Source of the DNA: Prorocentrum cordatum
Taxonomy: Eukaryota > Sar > Dinophyceae > Prorocentrales > Prorocentraceae
Assembly (NCBI GenBank): GCA_963575745.1
Contig: CAUYUJ010001392.1
Span: 417,759-481,758 of the forward strand
Direction of reading: 5' to 3'
DNA length: 64,000 bases
In this document: one piece after another, positions 53,127-63,669 of the stretch
Layout of the letters: each line of letters starts with the position of its first letter
How positions within the stretch are numbered: position 1 is the first letter of the stretch
Program-made: the position numbers and the translations under genes
The notes under the pieces: generated by a model
Databases searched by the model: none
What the model saw: the letters and a program-made list of their open reading frames with translations, nothing else
What the model was told of the DNA's origin: nothing

Positions 53127-53329
53127 CCCTGACTCCCTCATCCTTCTCAGTGCCCTCCTGATCATCCTCGTCCTCCTCATCCTGTCCATCATCCTCTTCA
53201 TGCTCCTCTCCTTCGGGTTCTCCCGCCTGATCTTCTGCAGCGTTGGAACGCAGCGCGACAGCACCCTTCGGCAAGGCGTCAAAAAATGCGGTTGCGTCGA
53301 AGGCGTCGGCAGGGCCCAGTCTCGCGGCG

Positions 53330-54360
53330 TCTTCCTAGGCCTCTCTTGGGGCTCTCTTCGAAGTTCCTGAGATCTTCTTGGGCTCCTTTCGGGGGTTCCT
53401 CGCGGTTTCAAGGCCGTCTCGGGAGGGGCCGCGAGGGCGCAAGGACGGAACAAAACAGAGCTTCGAGGTGTTCGTTTTGAGGAGCGCTCAAAACGGACAG
53501 TGCCCAGCCACTGGTGGGGTTTTCCCAGGCCTCTCTCGGGGCTCCCTTCGAAGCGTCTGAGATCTTCTTCGGCTCCTTTGGGAAGGTCCTCCCGGCTTCA
53601 AGGCCGTCTTGGTAGGGGCCTCGAGGGCGCCAGGACGGAACCAAAATGAGCTTCGAGGTGTTCGTTTTGAGGGGCGCTCAAAACGAACAGTGCGTGGCCT
53701 CTCGCGGGATCTTCCTAGGCCTCTCTCGGAGCTCTCTTCGAAGTTCCTGAGATTTCCTTGGGCTCCTTTGGGTGGCTCCTCGCGGCTTCAAGGCCCTCTC
53801 GGTAGGGGCCTCCGGGGCGCCAGGACGGAACCAAAAAGAGCTTCGTGGTGTTCGTCTTGAGGGGCGCTCAAAACGACCAGAGCGCGGCCTCTCGCGGGGC
53901 CTTCCTACGCCTCTGGGGGGGCTCTCTTCGAGGCTCCTGAGATCTTCTTGGGCTCCTTTGGGAAGCTCCTCGCGGCTTCAAGGCCGTCTCGGGAGGGGCC
54001 TCGAGGGCGCCAGGACGGAACCAAAATGAGCTTCGAGGTGTTCGTTATGAGGAGCGCTCAAAACGAACAGTGCCCAGCCCCTGGTGGGGATTTCCCAGGC
54101 CTCTCTCGGGGCTCTCTTCGAAGCGTCTGAAATCTTCTTCGGCTCGTTTGGGGGGGTCGTCGCGGCTTCAAGGCCCTCTTGGAAGGGGCCTCGAGGGCGC
54201 AAGGACGAAAACAAACAGGGCTTCGAGGTGTTCGTTTTGAGGGGCGCTCAAAACGAACAGTGCCCAGCCCCTGGTGGGGCCTTCCCAGGCCTCTCTCGGG
54301 CTCTCTTCGAAGCGTCTCGCGGCCTTCGGGGGCTCCTCGCGGTTTCAAGGCCGTCTCGGG
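53330..54360. repeat. 190-bp satellite with internal hairpin
   Basis: CTTCGAGGTGTTCG recurs at 53459, 53647, 53838, 54028 and 54221, spacing 188-193. Each unit carries the inverted repeat TGTTCGTTTTGAG / CTCAAAACGAACA around a 5-base loop. Sub-unit words GGCCTCTCTCGGGGCTC and CTTCAAGGCCGTC link it to the TCTTGGG blocks. Confidence 0.92.
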
Positions 54361-55400
54361 AGTGGCTCGTTTTCCCGAGGAAACGCTTCTTTTTCCCCTC
54401 CTCAGACGCTCCTGCCGTCGCGTGTTGGAGTGTCTTGGGCCATCGTGGGCGCGAGGGGGAGGCTGCTGAGCTTCCAGGGCGCCTCCGGGGAGGCGTCTCG
54501 GAGCGGCCTGCAGGCAGCCTCGGAGCCGTGCTGGAGTCGACCAGAGCTTCCAGGTGTTCGTTTTGAAGGGGCACTCAAAACGAACAGCACCCAGCCCCCT
54601 GGTGGGGCCGCAAAGAACGCGAGGGCGCGGGGAGAAGCACGCAGCGGGAGCTCGCAGGGAGCCTCGTCGGCAGGAACGTCGAAGTGGCTGGCTTCCCCGA
54701 GAAAATGTGTCTATTTTTCCCTCCTCAGGCGCTCCTGCGGGCGCGTGTTAGACCGCTCTGGGGCCATTGTGGGCGCGCGGGGGAGGCTGCTGAGCTTGCA
54801 GGGCGCCTCCAGGGAGCGTCTCGGAGCGCCCGAAGAGATCCCAAGAGAGCCCGGAGGAGGCCGCGGAGGGCCGGAAGAGGGCCCCGAGGCGCCAGAAGGG
54901 CCGGACAGGGGGCCCGAGGCAACCGAAAAGAACGCGAGGGCGCGGGGAGAAGCACGCACCGGGAGCTGGCAGGGAACCTCGTCAGCAGGAAGTTGAAAGT
55001 GGCTCGTTTTCCAAAGGAAACGCCTCTTTTTCCCCTCCTCAGACGCTCCTGCCAGCGCGTGTTGGAGTGTCTTGGGCCATCGTGGGCGCGAGGGGGAGGC
55101 TGCTGAGCTTCCAGGGCGCCTCCGGGGAGGCATCTCGGAGCGTCTCGGAGAGGCCTGGGGCAGCCTCGGAGCCGCGCTGGAGTCAACCAGAGCTTGCTGG
55201 GGCGCCCGGGGAGGGCTCCGGAGGGGCCGGCCCGGCCATCGTGGGCGCGAGGGGGAGGCTGCTGAGCTTCCAGAGCGCCTCCAGGGAGGCATCTCGGAGC
55301 GTCTCGGAGCGGCCTGAGGCAGCCTCGGAGCCGCGCTGGAGTCGACCAGAGCTTGCCGGGACGCCCGGGGAGGGCTCCAGAGAGGCCGGCCCGCGGCCAC
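54361..55400. repeat. about 315-bp tandem repeat
   Basis: CCCTCCTCAGACGCTCCTGCC near 54400 recurs near 54720 and 55035; GGGGGAGGCTGCTGAGCTTC near 54455, 54780, 55093 and 55252. Derived in part from the neighbouring 190-bp unit (TGTTCGTTTTGAAGGGGC at 54550). Confidence 0.85.
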
Positions 55401-55445
55401 TGCGTTACAATTTGGCGAGCGGTGAACGCTGCATTGTAGTAGAGA

Positions 55446-55550
55446 TGACGTCGGGCTCCAGCGTTGCCTCCCGCATCTCGCTCAGCAGCGCCAGAGCCCG
55501 CGGCCACTGCTCGCCCTTCTCGCACGCGCTGATCCCAGCGCTGTAGCTGA
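55446..55550 (-). CDS. PPR repeat island, first of the chain
   Basis: One 35-residue PPR repeat: SYSAGISACEKGEQWPR, ALALLSEMREATLEPDVI. 105 bases, ending GTC A|TC. The following minus-strand bases (TCTCTACTACAATGCAGCG) again look like a PPR start that fades out. The upstream tetranucleotide is CAAG rather than CTAG. The frame is open upstream through the hairpin to 55755. Confidence 0.8.
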
Positions 55551-55578
55551 CTTGGGCGACCCCGTGGACTTCGTCCAC
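55551..55578 (-). other. hairpin terminus
   Basis: GTGGAC-TTC-GTCCAC (55564-55578), perfect six pairs; CAAG instead of CTAG. Confidence 0.75.
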
Positions 55579-55755
55579 AAGCTTCTCGAGGTGGTGCTTG
55601 AGGAGCACCTGGTCCTCCTGGGTCATCAGCGGGATCTTGTGCTGAAAAATATACGTCCCGAGATGGCTCATGGCGCCCATCGCTTTTGAGAGCCCCTGTA
55701 TGAAGGGCTGATCACGCATGGCTCCTACCAGCAGTCGCTGTGGTTGAACACTCAC
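55579..55755 (-). CDS. possible upstream coding segment
   Basis: Continuous minus-strand frame with MSVQPQRLLVGAMR at its start, then MSHLGTYIFQHKIPL and LLKHHLEKLVDEVHG. Composition is protein-like and unlike the repeat frames nearby. No family recognised. Only the first 14 residues are shared with the duplicate at 5283-5326, so the duplication edge cuts it there. Confidence 0.4.
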
Positions 55756-56087
55756 AAGGGCAGCGCCTGGAAATAATTACCTGCTGTGCAAGCGCCCATT
55801 GCTGCCGAGGGCGATTTCGTCGCCGCTTGGTAGCCCGGCTTCGCGCATTTCCATTGTAGACGCGCGCAGAAGAGGGGCGGGGAGAGGAAGCTGGGCCTCA
55901 TGATAATGCGGCGGGGGGGGTCCCAAGGAGGGAGAGAGCGTGATCCACCGCCGCTTTACTGTGGAAAATTGCCAACCTTTTCCTCCTGAGCCCTGGGGTC
56001 TCCCCCCCCTCCGAAAAAATCCCCCCCCCCCCCCCCCCCCCCCCCCACCCCCCCCCCCCCCCCCCGCCCCCCCCCCCCCCCCCCCCC

Positions 56088-56118
<31 letters not shown>

Positions 56119-57545
56119 TGCTGGACCACCCCCCCCCCCCCCACCCCCCCCCCCCCCCCCCCCTTTTCCCCCCCCGGCAACCCCCCCACTCCCCTAACCC
56201 CTCCCTTCCCCCCCCTTTCCCACTCGAAAACGGGGGGGTCACTACGGTTTCGAACCCCTCCCCCCCCCCTCCGATACGGAAAAAAAACTGGTGGGGGCCA
56301 CTACCGGTTCGCACCCCCCCTTCCCCTTTCCCCCCCCCCCCCCTACTCACCGCCAGCAAACGACTCCCGGTCCCCACCACCGTCCGCATCACATCCCCCA
56401 CTGGTGTTCCCAGCACCACTGTCCTCACCACCACTGTCCCCACTGGTTCCACCACCGTCCCTACTGTCCCCACCAGTGCCCCCACCACTGTCGCACTGTC
56501 CCCACTGTCCCCACCACTGTTCCCACCACGGTTCCACTCTCCCCACTGTCTCCACGGCCCCAACCACTGCCCGACTATCCCCACTGTCTCCACTATCCCA
56601 CTGACTCCTCCGCTGTCCCACTGAGCTGTCCCACTGTTCCCACCACTGTCCCCACTGTCCCCACCACTGTCCCCACTGTACCTCTGTCCCATTGTCCCAC
56701 CGCCGTCCTCGCCACCGCCTTCACCACTGTCCCCACCACCATTGTACCCTCCACTGTCCCACTGTTTCCACCTCATTCCCATTGTCCCCACACCACTGTT
56801 CCCACCACCACCGTCACCACCACTGTCCACTGTCCCCCCCTGTTCCCACCATTGTCCCCACCACTGTCCCCACCACTACCGTCCCCACTACTGTCCCACT
56901 CCCCACTGTTCCCACCACTGTTCCCACAACGGTTCCACTCTCCCCACTGTCTCCACGAACACAACCACTGCCTATCCCCACTGTCCCCACTGTCCCACTG
57001 ACTCCTCCGCTGTCCCACTGAGCTGTCCCACTGTTCCCACCACTGTCCCCACTGTCCCCACCACTGTCCCCACTGTGCCTCTGTCCCATTGTCCCACCGC
57101 CGTCCTCGCCACCGCCTTTACCACTGTCCCCACCACCATTGTACCCTCCACTATCCCACTGTTTCCACCTCATTCCCACTGTCCTCACCACCACTGTCCC
57201 CACCACCACCGTCCCCACCACTGTCCACTGTCCCCCCTGTTACCACCATTGTCCCCACCACTGTCCCCACCACTACCGTCCCCACCACTGTCCCCCTGTC
57301 CCACTGTCCCCACCACTGTCCCACTGTCCCCTCGCCACTGTCCCCGCCAACACCGTCCCCACCACTGTCCGCACCCCCACTCGATTTCCGAAGGGGGTGG
57401 GGGGGGGGTTCGAACCGGTAGTGACCACCCCCCCCCTTTTCATGATGAACTGGGGGGGGGGGGAGGGGTTCGAACCGGTAGTGACCCCCCCCCGGTTTTC
57501 CGGAGGGGGGGGGGGGAGGGGTTCGAACCGGTAGTGACCCCTCCC
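55713..57545. repeat. segmental duplication, copy 2, with minisatellite
   Basis: Matches 5283-6508. The CCCACCACTGTC minisatellite (56343-57370) shows a higher-order unit of about 400 bases (56632 and 57028). On its left GTCACTAC(C)GGTTTCGAACC words occur, on its right three copies of GGTTCGAACCGGTAGTGACC in the opposite sense. AGAGCGTGATCCACCGC on the left also faces its inverse near 57560-57590, so the island has inverted ends. Confidence 0.88.
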
Positions 57546-57599
57546 GGTTTTCCGCCAGCAGCGGTAGAACACGCTCTTTCCAAGGAGGGCACATCCAGA

Positions 57600-58386
57600 T
57601 TAGGAGAGCGGGAGGGATCCAAGGACCCCCCCCCCGCTAGACAACTCCCAAATGGGGTCCGAGTAGATGGGATTGGAAGATTGCACCCCTCGCGGATGCA
57701 TCGGCGACGTCGGCGTGGAGACAATCGGGCCTCACGTCGAGCCGCATCGCCGATGCACCAGCGATGCGGCGCGATACATCAGCGATGCGGCGCGATCCTC
57801 CGACCACATCTACTCAGGCCCAAGTTGGAAGACCTGGACCTGCACTCTCAGACGCCCCCCCTCGCTTTCCTCTTCTTCTCACTCGCCTGCGCGCCGCTGA
57901 GCAGAGATGCGAGAGCCCCCCCCACAGGTCGTCCGTGCCAAGGCCCTCGACGTCTCGCCTGCTGCCCGAGGGTGTGCCGACACAGTCCGGGGGATTAGCG
58001 GCGGCTGCCCCCTGGCAGAGAGGTGCTCCGTCGCTGCGCGGATGTCGACCACGCTGCCTCGGATACTCCAGCAGCCGAGCGGGGCGAGGGACAAGGAGGA
58101 GGAGGGAGAAGGGAGGAGAAGTGGGAGGATGAGGAGAAGGAGGAAGGGGAGCAGGAGAAGGAAGGGCGAAGTACCTCCCCACCTACTGGAGCCAATGTAA
58201 CGGCCACGCGGAGCATGTTTGGCCGCAACCCTCGACGGTACGCGGCGAGAGCACGCCCAGGGGCCTCTCCTTCTTCCCGGCCGGCGACTCGCCGTCGCAG
58301 TCGCTGTCGTCCATTGTGTCGTCCAGGCCTGGCAGGTGCGCGGGGGCGCTGGGAGCTGCTGGAAAAGAGGAGAGTGGCTCGTGCTC
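57600..58386. other. unassigned sequence
   Basis: CAGCGATGCGGCGCGAT is repeated in tandem near 57760-57795. Otherwise no gene recognised. Confidence 0.45.
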
Positions 58387-58585
58387 CTCCTCCTCCTCTT
58401 CCTCCTCCTCCTCCTCCTCCTCCTCCTCCCCCTCCTCCTCCTGCTCCTGCTCACAATAACCACCACCATCACCATCACCACCATCATTCATTATCGTCAT
58501 CGTCATCGTCATCATCATCTTCATCGCCATCATCACCATCATCGCCATTATTATCAACATCATCATCACCAGCATCATCATAAAC
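58387..58585 (+). repeat. CTC then ATC microsatellite
   Basis: CTC units to about 58450, then CATCACCATC-type units. Confidence 0.93.
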
Positions 58586-58607
58586 ACCAGAATAATAATA
58601 GTAAAAA

Positions 58608-60398
58608 TTACCCTGGCGACGTACCCAACCCCTGCGCAAAAGCGGGGCGCAAATAGTTTAGGATACTTTATAAGGGGGCGATGACGGAGCGAGGGTTACA
58701 TATGTCTGCAGACGGAATTCGGGAGACTCGCGGGACACTGGCTACAGGAAAAGGGCTTGATAAAGCTGATGATTTACAATTCCTGAGCACTCCTAGCCAC
58801 TTCGAAAACGGGGATCACAGCAGGCCTCGAAAGTGGCGGAAGGTTCACAGATCGCAGCCCCGCAGGATGGCGAGGTATAATTGAATCTGCCCGTGGCCCT
58901 CACTGGCTCGGGCCCCCCAGCAGGCCTCGAAAATGGCGGCAGTTTTCGCAGATCGCAGCCCCCCAGGGATGGCGAGGTCATTTGAATCCGCCGGTGGCCC
59001 TCACTGTTGACTGGGCCCCCCAGCAGCCTCGCATAATGGCGACAGTTTCGCAGATCGGCAGCCCACTCAGGATGGCGATGTCTATTTGAATCCGCGCGTG
59101 CCCTCACTGTGCCTGGGCCCCCACGAGGCTCCAAAGTGGCGACAGGTTCACAGATCGCAGCCCCGCAGGGATGGCGAGGTCTCATTTGAATCTGCCCGTG
59201 GCCCGCACTGTGCTGGGCCCCCCAGCAGGCCTCGAAAATGGCGGCAGTTTCGCAGATCGCAGCCCCCCAGGGACGGCGAGGTCTAATTTGAATCCGCGCG
59301 TGGCCCTCACTGTGCTGGGCCCCCCAGAAGGCCTCGAAAATGGCGACAGTTTCGCAGATCGCAGCCCCCCAGGGATGGCGAGGTCTAATTTGAATCTGCC
59401 CGTGGCCCTCACTGTGGTGGGCCCCCCAGCAGGCCTCCTCGAAAATGGCGACAGTTTCACAGATCGCAGCCCCCCAGGGATGGCTAGGTCTAATTTGAAT
59501 CTGCGCGTCGCCCTCACTGTGCTGGGCCCCCCAGCAGGCCTCGAAAATGGCGACAGTTTCACAGATCGCAGCCCCCCAGGGATGGCGAGGTCTAATTTGA
59601 ATCTGCGCGTGGCCCTCACTGTGCTGGGCCCCCCAGCAGGCCTCGAAAATGGCGACAGTTTCACAGATCGCAGCCCCCCCAGGGATGGCGAGGTCTCATT
59701 TGAATCTGCCCGTGGCCCTCACTGTGCTGGGCCCCCCAGCAGGCCTCAAAAATGGCGGCAGTTTCGCAGATCGCAGCCCCCCAGGGATGGCGAGGTCTAA
59801 TTTGAATCCGCGCGTGGCCCTCATTGTGCTGGGCCCCCCAGCAGGCCTCGAAAGTGGCGACAGTTTCACAGATCGCAGCCCCCCAGGGAGGGCGAGGTCT
59901 AATTTGGATCTGCCGCGATTACCCTCTATGCTGGACCCCCCAGCAGGCCTCGAAAGTGGCGACAGTTTCACAGATCGCAGCCCCCCAGGGAGGGCGAGGT
60001 CTAATTTGGATCTGCCGCGATTACCCTCTATGCTGGACCCCCCAGCAGGCCTCGAAAGTGGCCACAATTTCACAGATCGCAGCCCCCCCCCCCAGGGATG
60101 GCGAGGTCTGATTTGAATCTGCCGCGATTACCCTCTATGCTGAGCCCCCCAGCAGGCCTCGAAAGTGGCGACAGTTTCACAGATCGCAGCCCCCCAGGAA
60201 TGGCGAGGTCTAATTTGGATCTGCCGCGATTACCCTCTATGCTGGACCCCCCAGCAGGCCTCGAAAGTGGCGACAGTTTCACAGATCGCAGCCCCCCGCG
60301 GGCAAGACAGGAAGAGGCGGGAGGCGGGAGGCGGGAGAAGGGACGCGACCACACTGCTCTATTCAAAACGAAAACCCAACCAAGGAGGGTTGGGAATA
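58608..60398. repeat. 102-bp satellite element, copy B
   Basis: About 15 units of 101-104 bases between the same edges as copy A at 2917-3761. Units on the left carry small deletions, units on the right are nearly identical to copy A. The right edge contains the hairpin CCCAACC-AAGGA-GGGTTGGG. In-frame readings of the 34-codon unit are artefacts. Confidence 0.92.
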
Positions 60399-60408
60399 AT
60401 AATAATAA

Positions 60409-61745
60409 CTGGCGCCGAGCCTTTGGTGCATAGACGCCAACGGTCGACTAGGTTCGCTTGAGTCCAGCTCGGTCGGCTGTGACGGTTGGGCCCAAGAAGA
60501 AGATTCCAATGGCAGTGAGTTGCACAGGTTTGCTGTCGCAGCAGAGCTGGCGGTAGTCAACAATTTCGGAGATGGAGCAGGAGATGGCTTCACATGGGTA
60601 AGTGTACCAGGGCATCAACATCGCATTGCTTATGTTGTGGCAGGTGCCCAGTGGAATGAATGCATCCAGGAGCACGGCGCGCGGGCTGACGTTGATTTCA
60701 CGACAGCCGCTAAAGACAAGATGAAGAGAAGGTGCACCGCTGGGAAGGGAGAGGATGAGAAGGAGGAGGACAATCACTTTCCAATGTATTGCCTAATGAG
60801 CTGGAGGGCTGAGCCAGGGGCAAAAAGGGTCGGGGGTGGTCCTGGTTACGACAGGGCTAGGACGTTTGACGAAGACCATAAAAAGCCCTTTGTTGAACAG
60901 CTCAAAGACTTCCCCGCCCCCCACTGGAACGAAGATGTGAACGATCAGACTTGGAGGCTACAATCAGCTATGATTGGAGCTGCCCGCGAGTGCTTCCCCC
61001 TTTCCTCACAGCGCGCCCGTCAGCCGTACGTTCGAGCGCAGAACCTTGAGTTTATTGCGCTCCGTCAGAGAGTACGGGAGGCTTTGAGAGTTGGAGGGGC
61101 TGGCCAGGCCCAACGAGTTTTCAACGTCGAAGCGAATATTCACATGAAACCAGACATGTTGAAGGTCATCGAAGACCGGCCAGCCGCAAAGACAATCATG
61201 CTGCCGGCTCGGATGTCCTTGGAAGGTAAATCTGGGATCAAGGCTTGGACTAAGAGCCTGGTGGAGTGTATCCGCGGCAAGTCGCAGGTCCTCAGAGCCA
61301 TGCTGGACGCAGATCGACATGCTTCTATGGAGGGTCTTGCCGACAAGCTCGGGAGATCCATCTCAGAGGGAAATAACAATGAGGGCTGGGCTGTGCTGCA
61401 TGCCCTCAGGCGGTTCGGTGGGGGTGGGGGCAAAAAGAACACGGCCCTCAACAGTGCTTCCCCCCTCAGAATCGACGCAAAAGGAAATGCGTTGGCAACG
61501 AAGCAAGACATGGCAAGAGATGTTGCGAAGCACTTCAGCGAACTCGAGCATGCTGAACGGATCTCACAGCAGGCCCACGTCGAGACATATGGTTCAGGCA
61601 TGCCCAACACGGAGTATGAGAAGGTCGATCACGCCAATGTTATCACCTCAAGAGAAACTGAGCTAATGTTGAGCAGACTTGACACTGGCAAAGCGGCTGG
61701 ACCCGACAGGATTTTCAACGAAGTGCTGCGATGCGCCCCCCCAGG
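60409..61745 (+). pseudogene. LINE fragment: endonuclease end and RT start
   Basis: After four TAA units a frame opens in the middle of an AP-type endonuclease: IDANGRLGS stands where GDFNA is expected, then ELAVVNNF, FTW, HRIAYVV (60622-) and DNHFPMYC (60769-). The family's catalytic Asp in RIDY is Ala here, and the residue before the His of the DH pair is Asn. Then comes a linker of about 250 residues and the start of the reverse transcriptase (LDTGKAAGPDRI near 61680). The N-terminal half of the endonuclease is missing, as expected of a 5'-truncated insertion. The frame shifts near 61745. Confidence 0.85.
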
Positions 61746-62257
61746 AGATGGCAAGGCGCATTCACCCGATCCCGGTGAAAGCAACCTTGCACGCGCGCGA
61801 TCCTGCTGCATTTGAAGGAGGGATTACGTTTGACCTGTTACAAAATGAACGGCAAGCCCTCGCTTACAGCCAGTTACAGACAGATCTTGCTTATGAGGAC
61901 TATAGCGAAATGCCATCACGCGTTTCTCAGAACTAGACTGTCTACGGTTGTGAAGTATATTTTGAGGACCTCGCAATGCGGAGGCGCCCAAGGAAAAGGG
62001 AAGGACACGGCCTCACACATGGTTCGTGCGGCGATGGAGTTGGCCAGGGCCCAAAAGCACAACTTGTTGGTCGCATTCACCGACCTGAGGGCCGCTTTCT
62101 ACAGGGTGGTTCGGGAGTTGGTCTTTGGGGGACTCGTTAGACGTGAAGAATCGGATGATATCGCTGGTTCAATTGACCTTCTTCTTATCGTGTAGCCGAG
62201 CATGGACAAACTTACCAATGGGCCAGGAGTGTTAGAAAAATATGTGAAGGATTCCAT
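61746..62257 (+). pseudogene. LINE fragment: RT fingers and motif A
   Basis: IHPIPVKATLHARDP continues in a second frame. From about 61840 the third frame carries SYRQILLMRTIAK and motif A as AFTDLRAAFYRVV (catalytic Asp codon 62082-62084). An in-frame TAG at 62193-62195 interrupts; the same frame goes on to a TGA just before 62258. Two frameshifts and one stop in 500 bases. Confidence 0.85.
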
Positions 62258-62758
62258 ATGATTTATGCTCTCCAGGACGTTCACCTGGACGCCTGGTTCG
62301 CGGTCCGCGGGGATGACAAAATCGCCAGGACCCTCATGGGAACCCGCCCTGGAAGCAACATGGAGGACATGGTTTTCAATGTATCGTTCGCGCCGATACT
62401 TGAAGAATGTCACCGCAAGATGAAGAGAGCCCAGCTTGCCATTGAGTTGCCCGAAACTGTCGGACCGTTTGCAGGCGAGCAAACCAGAGATCACAGAACA
62501 ATATCAGCCGCAACCTATGCTGGAGATTTAACTGCGCTTGCCTTCTGGAAAGACAACGAGTCTCTACGCCCTACAGCCTGTCGTCTTTGTACCATTCTGC
62601 ATGAGGCCACCGCATCCAAAGGGATGCAGCTCAATTACGGAAAAGGCGAAACAGGGTTCTCTGCAGGTATATATGGGGAAAGTAGTACAAGTGCCATGCA
62701 AGAGTGGTCTGCGAAAGGGGACGGGTATGGGGATCTGCGAAAGGGGACGGGTATTTGA
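62258..62758 (+). pseudogene. LINE fragment: RT motifs B to D
   Basis: Motif B reads MGTRPGSNMEDMVF. Motif C reads TYAGDL (62516-62527): the first Asp of the catalytic YADD is Gly. Motif D region MQLNYGKGETGF follows. With the wrong residue in motif C the enzyme would be inactive. The frame is lost at a 26-bp tandem duplication. Confidence 0.88.
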
Positions 62759-62760
62759 AG
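62709..62760 (+). repeat. 26-bp tandem duplication in the LINE
   Basis: TCTGCGAAAGGGGACGGGTA followed by TGGGGA, then the same start again at 62735. Twenty-six bases is not a multiple of three, and the frames before and after share SAKGDGY, so this duplication caused the frameshift. Confidence 0.9.
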
Positions 62761-63669
62761 ATTGGCACATACGATGTTTCGGCTGAAATATGCAGCACGC
62801 ACAAGCATTCAGGAAGCGAGCTCCACGTAGAAGGCCTATTTGGCCCTGAATTACAAGCCCGAGCGGCGTCAAAGAACGAGGGCCTGGGACCATTAAAAAA
62901 ATCTCTTTTCAGGATGCGTGGAGTAGAAACAGAGACCAAGCTTAGGTTTTGCCACCCCTTGTGCACCACCAAACTGTTGTTCCATGGGTGCGTTTGGGGA
63001 CCGTTGGGGGCCAAGGATGCCGAGAAACTCAGGATGGAGTTTTTGAAGCCATATCGAGAAGCCACCGGTGAGGCAGCCTGGAGGGCTAACCACGATGGTG
63101 CGCGCAGGCACACGGACGACGTGCTGTTGGAGGCACAGCAATTTGACATCGAGATTGTGCTGCGCATTCTTCGCCTCCGCTATCTGTCGCGCGTGCTCTC
63201 TAAGGCCCCCCCCCCCGAGCTGAGACTCCTCTTGGATGCCCTGTGGGAGTTCGAAGACGGTTGGTGCGCTATGTTGCGTAGGGACTCAGAGTGGTTAGAG
63301 GCTCATGCTAGCCCCGTTGTAGGGAACGATGGGGTCACAATTGGGAGTTGGTTCGGGGTCGCCCGCGAGGCCCCCAAAGAATGTGCCTGCATGGTCCGCA
63401 AGGCTGTCGCCAATCACACTTACTGGAGCCGGGACCAGTTAAGTCTTTCGAGGTGGAGGAGGAAAATGTACGACGTGTGTGCTGCGAGTGGCATTAAGCC
63501 TCCACCTACTGTGCCGACCCCCCCCCAGGAGATTGGGTATCCCTGCCAGGACTGTGGGGCGGTTTTGGGATCAAAAGGCAGTTGGCGACTCCATCGAGTG
63601 AGGGATCACCCAGACCAAGATCCTGCAGCGAGGCATGCGAGGGGAGGGACGTGCCACGTCTGTCTACAG
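62757..63669 (+). pseudogene. LINE fragment: C-terminal region with zinc finger
   Basis: About 300 codons in one frame: a helical region (AEKLRMEFLKPYREATG, LRILRLRYLSRVL) and, at 63544-63609, CQDCGAVLGSKGSWRLH then RVRDH, a C-x2-C-x12-H-x4-H finger. A second CxxC (CHVC) sits right before a TGA. Such fingers after the RT are typical of dinoflagellate non-LTR elements and are thought to bind target DNA or element RNA. Confidence 0.8.

Noticed and set aside
57406-57540. GGTTCGAACC words as polymerase III B boxes or tRNA arms
   Set aside because: The word is self-complementary, occurs without an A box or cloverleaf, and the match to the B box is incomplete.
59171-60116. Regular 34-residue protein-like repeat
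   Set aside because: The 102-base unit is a multiple of three, so it reads through on both strands; units with 1-4 base differences break it. It is a satellite.
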